64,000 nucleotides of DNA from UBA4416 sp963422675 (lineage in GTDB: Bacteria > Bacteroidota > Bacteroidia > B-17B0 > Aurantibacillaceae), in assembly GCA_963422675.2 (NCBI GenBank), contig CAXVYS010000024.1:1-64000 (forward strand), written 5' to 3'. Shown here piece after piece: positions 35,889 through 45,200 of the stretch (position 1 is the stretch's first letter; every line of letters begins with the position of its first letter). Position numbers and translations under genes: made by a program. The notes beneath the pieces were generated by a model. That model was not told the DNA's origin, did no database searches, and saw only the letters and a list, made by a program, of their open reading frames with translations.

Positions 35889-36872
35889 ATGTCAGTATTA
35901 GTATATACAGAAATAAATAAAGGAAAAGTAAAAAAAGCATCTTTGGAGGCTGTGAATTATGCTTCTAAAATTGCTGAATTAACAGGATCCAGCGTTACTG
36001 CCGTTGCCATTAATGCGGATGCTGCCCAATTGGAAGAAATTGGAAAAGCAGGTGCTAAAAAAATCTTATCTGTAAAAAATGATGCTTTAGCTTCTTTAGA
36101 CAATATGTTGATTTCTGCAACTGTTGAACAGGCTGCTAAAGCAGAAGGTGCAAAAATTGTTATCTTCTCTTTTGATATTATGGGTAAAGCAATTGCTCCC
36201 CGTTTATCTGCGCGTTTAAAAGCAGGTTTAGTAGCCGGTGCGGTAGATTATCCGACCCTTAACGGTTCTAATTTAGAGGTTAAGAAAAACGTATTTTCAG
36301 GAAAAGCAACCGCTGTTTATTCTATTAACAGCGATGTGAAAATCATTTCTTTGTTACCAAATTCATTTCCGGTTAAATTAGGAGATAACACTTCTACAGT
36401 AGTTGATTTCACTGCTGATTTAAGTGGTGTAAATTCTAAAATAGTAGTGAAAGAAAAAAAATCCAACGATGTTGGTGGGATGATTCCATTACCTGAAGCA
36501 GAATTAGTAGTATCTGCCGGTCGTGGAATGAAAGGCCCTGAAAATTGGGGAATGATTGAAGAATTAGCAAAAGAATTAAAAGCAACTACTGCCTGTTCCC
36601 GCCCGGTAGCGGATATGCACTGGAGACCACATCATGAGCATGTTGGACAAACAGGTGTGGCTATTCGTCCGAACTTATACATTGCTATTGGTATTTCGGG
36701 AGCTATACAACATTTAGCCGGGGTTAATGGTAGCAAAACAATTGTTGTGATTAACAGTGATAAAGAAGCTCCGTTTTTTAAATCAGCGGATTATGGTGTG
36801 ATAGGTGATGCCTTTACGATCGTTCCAAAGTTAATTGAAGCGGTGAAAAAATTTAAAGCGAACCATAACTAA
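35889..36872 (+). CDS. etfA: electron transfer flavoprotein alpha subunit
   Basis: A 327-residue EtfA that binds FAD through its C-terminal domain. Visible: MSVLVYTEINKGKVKKASLEAVNYAS start, the VVSAGRGMKGPENW motif, the GQTGVAIRPNLYIAIGISGAIQHLAG FAD-binding block and INSDKEAPFFKSADYG. It is the partner of EtfB upstream and probably cotranscribed despite the hairpin at 35785-35854. It is followed after 34 nt by the bifunctional nuclease family gene. Confidence 0.96.
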   Translation: MSVLVYTEINKGKVKKASLEAVNYASKIAELTGSSVTAVAINADAAQLEEIGKAGAKKILSVKNDALASLDNMLISATVEQAAKAEGAKIVIFSFDIMGKAIAPRLSARLKAGLVAGAVDYPTLNGSNLEVKKNVFSGKATAVYSINSDVKIISLLPNSFPVKLGDNTSTVVDFTADLSGVNSKIVVKEKKSNDVGGMIPLPEAELVVSAGRGMKGPENWGMIEELAKELKATTACSRPVADMHWRPHHEHVGQTGVAIRPNLYIAIGISGAIQHLAGVNGSKTIVVINSDKEAPFFKSADYGVIGDAFTIVPKLIEAVKKFKANHN

Positions 36873-36906
36873 TACTTACTTTTTTTGTATATTAGAATAT
36901 CTTAAA

Positions 36907-37506
36907 ATGGGAATGAAAAAAGTAAGATTAGAGATCGTTGGCTTATCCTATAGCCAAACACAAAGTGGCGCTTACGCCCTTGTGTTAGGTGAAAGTACCG
37001 GTAGCCGTAGATTACCCATCATTATCGGTGGCTTTGAAGCTCAGGCAATTGCTATAGAGTTAGAAAAAATGACGCCTACAAGGCCTTTAACACATGACTT
37101 GTTTAAGGCTTTTTCTGAAACATTTTCCATCGAAATAACCGAAATCCTGATTTATAATTTAGTAGAAGGAATATTTTATGCTAAATTAATTTGCACCGAT
37201 GGAACCAGGGATGTGGAAATAGATGCAAGAACAAGTGATGCTATTGCATTAGCGGTGCGTTTTAACTGCCCTATTTTTACTTACGAATTTATTTTAAAAT
37301 CGGCAGGCATTGTATTAGATGATGATTCTTTACCTTCTACCGAAAACCCTATGGCAGCAGTAGAAGATATAGTTACACCCGAAGGAGAATATAAATCGAA
37401 ATCGAGTGAAGAATTAAAAAGCTTATTACAAAATGCACTGGATGATGAACAGTATGAGCTAGCCTCTAAAATAAGAGACGAACTCAATACAAGGAAACAA
37501 TCTTAA
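36907..37506 (+). CDS. bifunctional nuclease family protein (DUF151) with UVR tail
   Basis: A 199-residue protein. The BFN/DUF151 domain spans about 1-140 (LGESTGSRRLPIIIGGFEAQAIAIELEK; RTSDAIALAVRF). A UvrB/UvrC-like UVR motif lies near the C-terminus (LLQNALDDEQYELASKIRDEL, about 170-192). DUF151 members have reported DNase/RNase activity. It is 34 nt after etfA and ends before a strong bidirectional terminator. Confidence 0.9.
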   Translation: MGMKKVRLEIVGLSYSQTQSGAYALVLGESTGSRRLPIIIGGFEAQAIAIELEKMTPTRPLTHDLFKAFSETFSIEITEILIYNLVEGIFYAKLICTDGTRDVEIDARTSDAIALAVRFNCPIFTYEFILKSAGIVLDDDSLPSTENPMAAVEDIVTPEGEYKSKSSEELKSLLQNALDDEQYELASKIRDELNTRKQS

Positions 37507-37507
37507 A

Positions 37508-37543
37508 TAAAAAAGCCGTTACGATATCGTAACGGCTTTTTTA
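37508..37543. terminator. perfect palindromic bidirectional terminator
   Basis: A 32-bp perfect palindrome (37510-37541, AAAAAGCCGTTACGAT and its complement) is flanked by A/T runs. It closes the etfBA-nuclease unit. Confidence 0.93.
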
Positions 37544-37566
37544 TTATTCATGTCCCGTCCTGTAAG

Positions 37567-37587
37567 GTCCTGAAATAAGCTCAGGAC
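37567..37587. repeat. REP-like hairpin (solo)
   Basis: GTCCTGA/TCAGGAC arms with a 7-nt loop, followed by GAC. This resembles the arms of the paired element at 48467-48545 (ATCCTGAA...TTCAGGATGAC). Confidence 0.5.
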
Positions 37588-37594
37588 GACTAAC

Positions 37595-37680
37595 CAAACG
37601 CGTTAGGGATTGAAGTGTAAATCTTTTTTTGTCTGCCCTCAGCAAAAAAAATTGAAACGGAAAGCCCGCCCGAACGCCCA
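37595..37680 (+). repeat. structured intergenic element with two GATTGAA-type motifs
   Basis: GGGATTGAAGTGTAAATC (37606-37623) and AATTGAAACGGAAAGCCC (37650-37667, approximate) flank an A/T-rich hairpin (TTTTTTT ... AAAAAAA, roughly 37624-37651). A CCCGCCCGAACGCCC tail lies just before the kinase stop. The repeated arrangement looks like a dispersed element; only one copy is visible in this window. Confidence 0.4.
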
Positions 37681-37684
37681 AAAA

Positions 37685-39190
37685 TTATCCCCGCTTCAAA
37701 ATAATTCTAAAGGTAGTGCCTTTGTTTTCTTCGCTTTGTAACACAAACAACTTGCCATCGTGGTAATTTTCAATGATGCGTTTACTTAATGATAAGCCCA
37801 GTCCCCAGCCTCTCTTTTTGGTTGTATAACCCGGCTTAAACACCGATTTATGTTTCGATTTATGAATACCTTTTCCGGTATCTTTTAAATCAATGGAAAC
37901 TCCTTCAGGTATTTCCATGATGGTTACCCTCAGCTCTCCTTTGCCATCCATAGCATCTACCGCATTCTTACAAATATTTTCAATCACCCATTCAAATAAA
38001 GGAACCGATAGTTGAACGTTAATTTCTGTATCAGGAATTTCAACAATGTAATTTACATTTTTTGAGGTGCGTGTTTTTAAATAATCAATTGCTTCTTTCA
38101 CAATTACACAAACATTTGCGTCATGCAAGGTTGGTTGCGAGCCTATTTTAGAGAAACGATCTGTAATGGTATTTAAACGCATGACATCGCGGTTCATTTC
38201 ATTTACAATACTCTCATCTGTACCGTTTGCTTTTAAGTATTCTGTCCAGGCCATTAATGAGGATAAGGGCGTACCCAACTGATGCGCCGTTTCTTTGCTC
38301 ATTCCCACCCACACCTGATCCTGCTCCGCTTTGCGGGCTGTACTAAATAAGACATAAGCAATTAATAAAAACAAACCGATTACTCCAAATTGCACATAGG
38401 GGTAATATTTTAGTTGCGCCAGTAAGGTTGACTGCTCATAATAAATATAATTTTTAGACCCTTCACCTAAATCCACTTCAATGGGGAGATTTTGAGATTC
38501 CATTGACTGAATTCTTGACTGCAATTTTTCGGGTGTATTAATTTTGAGTGAATCAATATTCCCTGAAGCTAAAATCACTGTTTTGCTCGAATCGGTATAG
38601 ATCACAGGAACCGCGGCACTGTTAATGGCAACTTCAGAAATAAATGATTTGATTAAACTATCAAACACAATTTTAATATCATTAAACAAACGGCTGTCTT
38701 TATGGTAGAGGTAATTTTTTTTGTCCTGATATACATCAATCACAACAGGCTCGTACAATGATTTCATTAACTCTAGTTCCTTTTGTAAAGCTTCCTTATT
38801 ATTGGCCACAGCCGAATCCAGGTTCCTGCTGGCATTCACATGCCCGTCATTATCGGTAAGGATTACGGGTACGGTTGTATTATCCTGTAATACTTTTAAG
38901 ACGAATAAAGAAATCTGATCCGACTGGCTGTTTAATTCCTTAGTAGCAAGGGCATACAGCTCTGCTTTTTTACGTTCTTCGGTTTGCAGTTTTTGGAACA
39001 GGTCGTTGGTGAATTTTACGAGTTTCGCTTTTCGTTGTACAGCATCTGCCCACAGCTTTACTTTCTCCTTTTCGTCGTTGGCTATTTTTTTAGCCAGTTT
39101 GGTGGTATACCATAAAGATGTAAATACAATGACGATGGCTACAATAAACAGGAGCCATTTCCAACGTTGCTTTTTAGTATAGATGTTCAT
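37685..39190 (-). CDS. orphan sensor histidine kinase
   Basis: A 501-residue membrane kinase. TM1 at about 12-32 and TM2 at about 262-282 enclose a periplasmic sensor. The dimerisation helix has the variant H-box MSKETAHQLGTPLSSLMAW (His about 302). The HATPase domain shows N box (VIENICKNAVDAM), G1 (DTGKGI) and G2 (GWGLGLSLSKRI). No response regulator adjoins, so the partner is elsewhere. The signal is unknown. Confidence 0.9.
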   Translation of the reverse strand: MNIYTKKQRWKWLLFIVAIVIVFTSLWYTTKLAKKIANDEKEKVKLWADAVQRKAKLVKFTNDLFQKLQTEERKKAELYALATKELNSQSDQISLFVLKVLQDNTTVPVILTDNDGHVNASRNLDSAVANNKEALQKELELMKSLYEPVVIDVYQDKKNYLYHKDSRLFNDIKIVFDSLIKSFISEVAINSAAVPVIYTDSSKTVILASGNIDSLKINTPEKLQSRIQSMESQNLPIEVDLGEGSKNYIYYEQSTLLAQLKYYPYVQFGVIGLFLLIAYVLFSTARKAEQDQVWVGMSKETAHQLGTPLSSLMAWTEYLKANGTDESIVNEMNRDVMRLNTITDRFSKIGSQPTLHDANVCVIVKEAIDYLKTRTSKNVNYIVEIPDTEINVQLSVPLFEWVIENICKNAVDAMDGKGELRVTIMEIPEGVSIDLKDTGKGIHKSKHKSVFKPGYTTKKRGWGLGLSLSKRIIENYHDGKLFVLQSEENKGTTFRIILKRG

Positions 39191-39345
39191 TCTGATACGC
39201 TAAAATATAGATGATATAACGCTATTGCAAGCTGGATATTGTTTTAAGTGATTTACCACGGAGGCAATTTTAATGCTGTAATAAAAAAAGCAACACCACG
39301 CATATGCATGATTGTGCTTTCTGTATCTCTGTGGTACAACTATTT

Positions 39346-40620
39346 CTAGCTAATCATATCAAAGCCTGTATAAGGCACTAATACTTTAGGGATTTTAATG
39401 CCTGCTTCTGTTTGGTTATTTTCTAATAAAGAAGCCACAATGCGAGGCAATGCCAAGGCACTACCGTTTAAGCTGTGTGCTAATTGTGTTTTTCCATCAG
39501 CACCTTTGTAACGGCATTTTAAACGGTTTGTTTGAAACGATTCAAAATTTGATACAGAGCTTACTTCCAGCCAACGGCCTTGCGCTGCACTCCATACTTC
39601 CAAATCATATGTTAATGCTGAACCAAAACTCATATCGCCTCCACATAATTTTAAGGTGCGGTATGGTAATTCCAATTCCTGCAATAAACCGGAAACAAAC
39701 TCACGCATGGTTTCCAAAATTTCGTAAGATTTTTCAGGATGCGCAATTTGTACAATCTCAACTTTATCAAACTGGTGTAAGCGGTTTAAACCACGTACAT
39801 CTTTTCCGTAACTACCTGCTTCTCTTCTGAAACAAGGTGTATATCCACAATTCCTGATAGGTAAATCACTTTCTTTTAAAATCACATCACGGTACATATT
39901 AGTAATAGGCACTTCAGCGGTTGGTATCAAATACAAATCATCCACCTGGCAATGGTACATTTGTCCTTCTTTATCAGGAAGCTGACCTGTACCGTAACCA
40001 CTATCGGCATTCACTAAAATAGGCGGCTGAACTTCGTTATACCCTGCGCCTGTTGCTTTATCTAAAAAGTAATTAATCAACGCTCTTTGTAAACGTGCTC
40101 CTCTTCCTTTATACACCGGAAAACCTGCACCTGTTAACTTAACACCTAATTCAAAATCAATCAGATCATATTTAGTAGTTAACTCCCAATGTGGCTTCGC
40201 ACCTGCATAAAGCTTGGGAATAGCGCCATGTTCGTTTACCACTTCGTTATCTTCAGGTGTTTTTCCAACAGGTACCGTTAAGTTAGGCAGGTTGGGAACC
40301 GTTACCAATAATTTATGAATGTCTTCTTCAATGAATTTTAAAGACTCATCAAATTTTTTCTCACTTAGTTTTAACTCAGCAGTCTTTAATTTTAATGTTT
40401 CGGCTTCTTCTTTTTTTCCCGATTTCATTAACTCACCAATTTGTTTCGCAAGGCCATTAGCCTCCGCTTTTACTTCATCGGCCTGGCGTTGCGCCATTTT
40501 ACGATTATTATCCAACTCAATTACTGAGTTAATAATAGTTTCAGCATCTTTAAAATTTTTGATCGCCAAACGTTTTAAAACGTCTTCTTTATTTTCTCTT
40601 ATATAACTAAGCTGTAACAT
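39346..40620 (-). CDS. serS: seryl-tRNA synthetase
   Basis: A 424-residue class II synthetase. The N-terminal antiparallel coiled-coil arm (about 28-105), rich in Lys and Glu, binds the tRNA-Ser variable arm. The catalytic core shows class II motif 2 (CFRREAGSYGKDVRGLNRLHQF) and motif 3 (LNGSALALPRIVASLLENNQ). Length and domain order are normal. It is monocistronic. Confidence 0.97.
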   Translation of the reverse strand: MLQLSYIRENKEDVLKRLAIKNFKDAETIINSVIELDNNRKMAQRQADEVKAEANGLAKQIGELMKSGKKEEAETLKLKTAELKLSEKKFDESLKFIEEDIHKLLVTVPNLPNLTVPVGKTPEDNEVVNEHGAIPKLYAGAKPHWELTTKYDLIDFELGVKLTGAGFPVYKGRGARLQRALINYFLDKATGAGYNEVQPPILVNADSGYGTGQLPDKEGQMYHCQVDDLYLIPTAEVPITNMYRDVILKESDLPIRNCGYTPCFRREAGSYGKDVRGLNRLHQFDKVEIVQIAHPEKSYEILETMREFVSGLLQELELPYRTLKLCGGDMSFGSALTYDLEVWSAAQGRWLEVSSVSNFESFQTNRLKCRYKGADGKTQLAHSLNGSALALPRIVASLLENNQTEAGIKIPKVLVPYTGFDMIS

Positions 40621-40781
40621 AGTGTTTCAATTTAAAAGGGATAAATTTAATTGTAATGTAATAATAAAAAAATTTAACGACATCCAATTCATTATATTTT
40701 ATTTATGGAGTACGTTAGTAAACCCGTTTGCCCGATAAGTAACAAAAAGAGTGAGCTGTATGGTTTATTAGCTAAAAACAC

Positions 40782-40811
40782 AAAAAGCCCACCGGTATTG
40801 CGGAGGGCTTT
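40782..40811 (-). terminator. intrinsic terminator of rplU-rpmA
   Basis: AAAGCCC/GGGCTTT stem with an inner CCG/CGG pair. The U-run on the minus strand comes from the A-run at 40782-40786. It lies about 22 nt past the rpmA stop. Confidence 0.8.
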
Positions 40812-40833
40812 AAGTTTCGTATTGTGTATCTTA

Positions 40834-41094
40834 TTATGCCTCTACAGGAACAACAGAAACGTAAGATCGATCGTCTTTTTTCTTTTTAAATACTACTTTA
40901 CCATCAACAAGAGCAAATAAAGTATGGTCTTTTCCCATTCCTACATTTACACCCGGATTGTGTTTTGTACCACGTTGACGAACAATAATGTTCCCTGAGA
41001 TACAAGCCTGACCACCAAATATTTTAACGCCTAAACGTTTACTATGTGATTCCCTGCCGTTATTTGTGGAGCCCGCCCCTTTCTTATGTGCCAT
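40834..41094 (-). CDS. rpmA: 50S ribosomal protein L27
   Basis: An 86-residue L27 with MAHKKGAGSTNNGRESHSKRLGVKIFGGQ at the N-terminus; its conserved basic tail reaches the peptidyl-transferase centre. There is no N-terminal cleavage extension as in Firmicutes. It is the second gene after rplU (31-nt gap). Confidence 0.97.
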   Translation of the reverse strand: MAHKKGAGSTNNGRESHSKRLGVKIFGGQACISGNIIVRQRGTKHNPGVNVGMGKDHTLFALVDGKVVFKKKKDDRSYVSVVPVEA

Positions 41095-41125
41095 TTTTTA
41101 TAAAATTTAATGGTTAATGTTTTAA

Positions 41126-41617
41126 TTATTCTTCAGTTTTTTTAGCTGCTTTTTTTGCAGGAGCTTTTTTAGCGGCTGCTTTTTTTGCAGGAGCTTTTTT
41201 CTCAGCAACAACTACTTCTTCTCTTACCTTAGGATTTCTTTGGCTTGGAGATAAGAACTCGCGTACTGATTTTTCAGCTTTTAATTCTTCTTTAACGCTT
41301 TCACCTTTACCTAATACACCTTGAATTAAGATCTGTGTATAAAGCTGGCGATGGTTATTCCATTTTTGGTAACCTTTACGACGTAATTTTTTGAATACGA
41401 TAACTTTATCGCCTTTTACGTGCTCAATTACTGTGGCCGCAACTTTTGCGCCATCTACTGTTGGGCTACCGATAGAGATTTTTCCGCCGTTATCGATTAA
41501 GAAAACTTTGTCAAATTCTATGTTAGCACCTTCATTAGCATCTAGGCGGTGAACGTAAACTTTATTGCCTCGTTCCACTTTAAATTGTTGCCCTGCTATT
41601 TCTACAATTGCATACAT
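41126..41617 (-). CDS. rplU: 50S ribosomal protein L21 with Lys/Ala-rich C-terminal extension
   Basis: A 163-residue L21. The first 100 residues are a normal L21 (MYAIVEIAGQQFKVERG; GYQKWNNHRQLYTQILI). A spacer and a low-complexity tail of repeated KKAPAKKAA units (about 140-160) follow, which core L21 lacks. It heads the rplU-rpmA operon under a strong TTG-N19-TATCTTTG promoter. Confidence 0.95.
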   Translation of the reverse strand: MYAIVEIAGQQFKVERGNKVYVHRLDANEGANIEFDKVFLIDNGGKISIGSPTVDGAKVAATVIEHVKGDKVIVFKKLRRKGYQKWNNHRQLYTQILIQGVLGKGESVKEELKAEKSVREFLSPSQRNPKVREEVVVAEKKAPAKKAAAKKAPAKKAAKKTEE

Positions 41618-41655
41618 GGTGTTAATTTTTAGTTTGTTAATAATTTTAAGGACGG

Positions 41656-41685
41656 CAAAGATAGGCCTTTTTTTATATCCGCCAA
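41656..41685 (-). promoter_or_regulatory. Bacteroidota-type promoter for rplU-rpmA
   Basis: On the minus strand TTG (41685-41683), a 19-nt spacer, and TATCTTTG (41663-41656), an exact consensus match. The predicted leader before ATG 41617 is about 32 nt. Confidence 0.8.
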
Positions 41686-41762
41686 AGAAATAGATTATTT
41701 TTTAAGGCTAAAACCTGCTTAGAGAAGGATTCCGCCACTTTTTAACATTTTCAAATGCCTTT

Positions 41763-42650
41763 TTACAGCCTTTTAGGCCTTGAATTAATCAGCCAGATTC
41801 CGCATATAATTACCAAAACAGCCAAAATTTGCATCAGGTTAATGGTTTCATCATCCAACAAACCCCATCCAATAGCTACAATGGGTATTAAATAGGTGCA
41901 ACTGGCAGCAAATACAGTCCCCGACATCTTAATTAAGGTATTATAAACCACTACCGATGCCGCCGAACCCAGAATAGCCAGGATACTGACATAAAACAAA
42001 GAATGTAAAGCATAGGGATGGTTACGGGCATGTTCTACCACATCTGTAAATCCAAATAAATAAATGGCAGCAACCGGGCCAATCAGTGTAAACGACCATG
42101 TGGCGGCCTGTATGGAATTAAGTCCCCCTAAATAAGCTTTAATCGCATTCACGCTAATAGCGTAACACAAAGTAGCAATAGCCACCAGTAAACAATACAT
42201 CACATTTTTAGACGTATCTCCTTCATTGTTTCCTAATAATATTAAGGATATTGCTCCTACAAAGCCTATCAATACACCAACCAGCTGATTACGGTTAATG
42301 GTTTGTTTGAAATACATGATGCCTATAACAATGGTAAATAAGGGGGTTAACGCATTAAGCATACCCGTTAAGCTACTGCTGATCTGTGTTTCGGCTTTGG
42401 TAAATAGAAAAGCCGGAATTAAATTCCCGAAAACGCCCATTAATAACAAACCCTTCAAATGTTTTTTCAGGTCGATCTTATGGTACTTGATTAACAGTGG
42501 CAACATACTTAAAGAGGCTATTGTAATTCGTAAGCCCGCTACTTCACTACTGGAAAAAGCTTTTAAACCCTGTTTCATGAGTATAAACGAACTCCCCCAC
42601 ACCAATGAAAGCACGATTAAAATAAGCCAGGAAAGCGTTCTTTTGTTCAT
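41763..42650 (-). CDS. EamA/DMT-family transporter
   Basis: A 295-residue inner-membrane protein with about ten hydrophobic helices in two EamA repeats (LIVLSLVWGSSFILMKQGLK in the first). The family exports amino acids, metabolites or drugs; the substrate cannot be told. It lies 8 nt downstream of sufE on the same strand. Confidence 0.9.
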   Translation of the reverse strand: MNKRTLSWLILIVLSLVWGSSFILMKQGLKAFSSSEVAGLRITIASLSMLPLLIKYHKIDLKKHLKGLLLMGVFGNLIPAFLFTKAETQISSSLTGMLNALTPLFTIVIGIMYFKQTINRNQLVGVLIGFVGAISLILLGNNEGDTSKNVMYCLLVAIATLCYAISVNAIKAYLGGLNSIQAATWSFTLIGPVAAIYLFGFTDVVEHARNHPYALHSLFYVSILAILGSAASVVVYNTLIKMSGTVFAASCTYLIPIVAIGWGLLDDETINLMQILAVLVIICGIWLINSRPKRL

Positions 42651-42658
42651 TTAACGTA

Positions 42659-43072
42659 TTATTTCAACGCTAAAGCGTCCAGTTTCATTTGCTTGATCAT
42701 ACTCACCAATCCATTGGCACGCGTAGGAGATAAGTGTTCTGTTAATCCTATTTTATTGATAAAGTTAAGGTCTGCTTTTAAAATATCATCGGGGTTTTGA
42801 TGTGATAATACACGAATAATGAGTGCCACCATTCCTTTAGTAATAATAGCATCGCTATCGGCTGTATAAATTACTTCCCGGTTTACCTTTTCGGTATGCA
42901 GCCAAACCTTACTCTGGCAGCCTTTTATAAGCCTGTCATCGGTTTTATACTCTTCCTTTATCTTTGGCAGACTTTTGCCTAATTCTATTAAATGCTCGTA
43001 TTTCCCTTCCCAATCATCTCCAAATATCTCAAACTCTTCAATAATCTCGTTTTCTATGTCAGCTATGCTCAT
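42659..43072 (-). CDS. sufE: SufE family Fe-S cluster assembly sulfur acceptor
   Basis: A 137-residue SufE. The sulfur-accepting cysteine is C52 in DDRLIKGCQSKVWL. SufE takes persulfide from SufS and passes it to SufB. The rest of suf is not in the window. A CAAATTTA block (TAAATTTG on the minus strand, 43077-43084) is a possible -7 box. It is followed by the EamA transporter gene (8-nt gap). Confidence 0.93.
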   Translation of the reverse strand: MSIADIENEIIEEFEIFGDDWEGKYEHLIELGKSLPKIKEEYKTDDRLIKGCQSKVWLHTEKVNREVIYTADSDAIITKGMVALIIRVLSHQNPDDILKADLNFINKIGLTEHLSPTRANGLVSMIKQMKLDALALK

Positions 43073-43179
43073 AATGCAAATTTAGAGTGTTTTCTCTTTA
43101 CAAATCCGAAAATTACCCAAATAATTGCACTTAAATACAAAGTAAAAGTACCGTTAATAACTTTGAACCATAATTATTG

Positions 43180-43187
43180 TATTTTTG
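43180..43187 (+). promoter_or_regulatory. possible -7 box upstream of plsX
   Basis: TATTTTTG (TAnnTTTG) lies 42 nt before ATG 43229. The nearest upstream TTG (43163-43165) is spaced at only 14 nt, so the -33 match is poor. Confidence 0.35.
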
Positions 43188-43228
43188 CGCAATATTTATT
43201 TGATTAGACGATTGATTTCGACAGACAT

Positions 43229-44167
43229 ATGAAGATTGGATTAGATATAATGGGCGGCGACTTTGCCCCGAAAAATTGTTTAGACGGAGCTATTGATGCC
43301 CTGGCTACATTACCCTCTGATGTAAGAATGGTATTAATTGGCGATAGCGAACAGGCTAAAGCCTATTTAAAAACCAAAAATATACCGGAAGATAAGTTTG
43401 ACTTTGTAAACGCCACCGAGGTAATTGAAATGGGAGAACATCCCACAAAAGCGCTTTCGCAAAAACCAAACAGCAGTATCGCTGTTGGCTATAAATTACT
43501 TAAGGAAAATGCCATTCAATCGTTTGCCAGTGCCGGTAATACCGGAGCCATGCTGGTAGGCGCTATGTTTTCTGTAAAAGCGGTTCCTGGCGTTATTCGT
43601 CCTTGTATTACTTCTATATTACCTAAAATAAACGGCGGTTTTGGAATTATACTGGACGTTGGTACCAATGCCGATTGCAAGCCCGACGTGTTATACCAGT
43701 TTGCCATATTAGGTTCTGTATTTGCCAAGGAAGTATATAAAATTGAAAACCCTAAAATTGGCTTATTAAATATTGGAGAAGAACCTGAAAAAGGAAATTT
43801 AGTTGCACAGGCCGCTCACGCTTTAATGAAAGACTCCAAAGATTTTAATTTTGTAGGAAATGTGGAAGGAATTGAGGTGTTTGAAGATAAGGCCGACGTT
43901 ATTGTTTGCGAAGGATTCACCGGTAATGTATTGCTTAAAACAGCAGAAGCTTTTTATTCCTTAAGTAAAAAACGCAATATCAGCGACGAATATTTTGATA
44001 AATTTAATTATGAATTATATGGAGGCACCCCTATTTTAGGTGTTAATTCAAACGTGATGATCGCTCACGGAAAGTCCAGCCCACTGGCATTTAAAAACAT
44101 GATGGTTTTAAGTAAGGACATTGTGGAAGCTAACTTAAACGAAAAAATTAAAAACGTATTTCAATAA
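43229..44167 (+). CDS. plsX: phosphate acyltransferase PlsX
   Basis: A 312-residue enzyme that converts acyl-ACP to acyl-phosphate for phospholipid synthesis. MKIGLDIMGGDFAPKNCLDGA at the start, SAGNTGAM, and the DVGTNADCKPDVLYQFA and GFTGNVLLKTAEA blocks are diagnostic. The stop overlaps fabH (TAATGA). The rpmF gene that often precedes plsX is absent. Confidence 0.96.
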   Translation: MKIGLDIMGGDFAPKNCLDGAIDALATLPSDVRMVLIGDSEQAKAYLKTKNIPEDKFDFVNATEVIEMGEHPTKALSQKPNSSIAVGYKLLKENAIQSFASAGNTGAMLVGAMFSVKAVPGVIRPCITSILPKINGGFGIILDVGTNADCKPDVLYQFAILGSVFAKEVYKIENPKIGLLNIGEEPEKGNLVAQAAHALMKDSKDFNFVGNVEGIEVFEDKADVIVCEGFTGNVLLKTAEAFYSLSKKRNISDEYFDKFNYELYGGTPILGVNSNVMIAHGKSSPLAFKNMMVLSKDIVEANLNEKIKNVFQ

Positions 44168-45171
44168 TGATTAAAGCAGCTATAACTGCCGTTGGTGGCT
44201 ATGTTCCTGATTTTGTAATGACGAATGATGAATTAGCAAAATTTGTAGACACCAATGATGAATGGATTACCTCTCGTACCGGAATTAAAGAAAGACGTGT
44301 ATTAAAAGAGCCCGGAAAAGCAACATCAGATATGATGGTATTTGCGGTAGAAGAACTTTTAAAAAAACGTGGCATTACAGCTCTGGATATTGACCTTTTA
44401 ATTGTTGGTACCATTACCGGCGATTTAATTTTCCCAAGTACTGCAAATATTATCTGCGATAAAATAGGTGCCAAAAACGCCTGGGGCTATGATTTGTCTG
44501 CTGCCTGTTCAGGATTTATTTTTGCACTGGCAACAGGTTCTCAATTTATAGAAACCGGGAAATACAAAAAAGTAGTGGTGATTGGTGTGGATAAAATGAG
44601 TGCCATCCTAAACTACGAAGACCGTACAACCTGTGTGATCTTTGGTGATGGTGGCGGCGCAGTGCTGCTTGAACCCTCTGAAGACGAAAACGGCATACAG
44701 GATTTTATTTTAAAAAGTGATGGCTCGGGCCGTAACTATTTATACCAGGCAGCCGGTGGCTCTTTAATGCCCCCTACTCACGAAACCATTGATAAAAAAT
44801 TACATTACGTTCATCAGGAAGGACAAACTGTATTTAAACATGCCGTAGTAAATATGGCAGAAGTAAGTGCGGAAATTATGACAAAAAATAATTTAACGGC
44901 TGATGATATTGCATGGTTAGCGCCACATCAGGCTAATAAACGCATTTGTGAAGCTACTGCAAACCGTATGGGTTTGAGTACGGATAAAATGATGATGAAC
45001 ATTGAGCGTTACGGTAACACCACAGCAGGAACAATTCCTTTATTATTGTGGGATTACGAAAAACAGCTAAAAAAAGGAGATAACATCATTCTTTCTGCAT
45101 TTGGCGGAGGCTTTACATGGGGTTCCATTTGGGTTAAATGGGCTTATGATGGGAGTAAGGTGGGGAAATAA
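44167..45171 (+). CDS. fabH: beta-ketoacyl-ACP synthase III (FabH)
   Basis: A 334-residue condensing enzyme that starts fatty-acid synthesis from acetyl-CoA and malonyl-ACP. The catalytic triad is C114 (DLSAACSGFIFAL), His in WLAPHQANKR (about 257) and Asn in ERYGNTTAGTIPL (about 287). It overlaps plsX by one base and the two are coupled. Confidence 0.95.
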   Translation: MIKAAITAVGGYVPDFVMTNDELAKFVDTNDEWITSRTGIKERRVLKEPGKATSDMMVFAVEELLKKRGITALDIDLLIVGTITGDLIFPSTANIICDKIGAKNAWGYDLSAACSGFIFALATGSQFIETGKYKKVVVIGVDKMSAILNYEDRTTCVIFGDGGGAVLLEPSEDENGIQDFILKSDGSGRNYLYQAAGGSLMPPTHETIDKKLHYVHQEGQTVFKHAVVNMAEVSAEIMTKNNLTADDIAWLAPHQANKRICEATANRMGLSTDKMMMNIERYGNTTAGTIPLLLWDYEKQLKKGDNIILSAFGGGFTWGSIWVKWAYDGSKVGK

Positions 45172-45200
45172 CTTTTTTCTTACTTAAGATTTATTCTTAC

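Noticed and set aside
40705..40920. 71-residue open frame on +
   Set aside because: It overlaps the rpmA gene and its terminator; no RBS and no similarity to known proteins is apparent.
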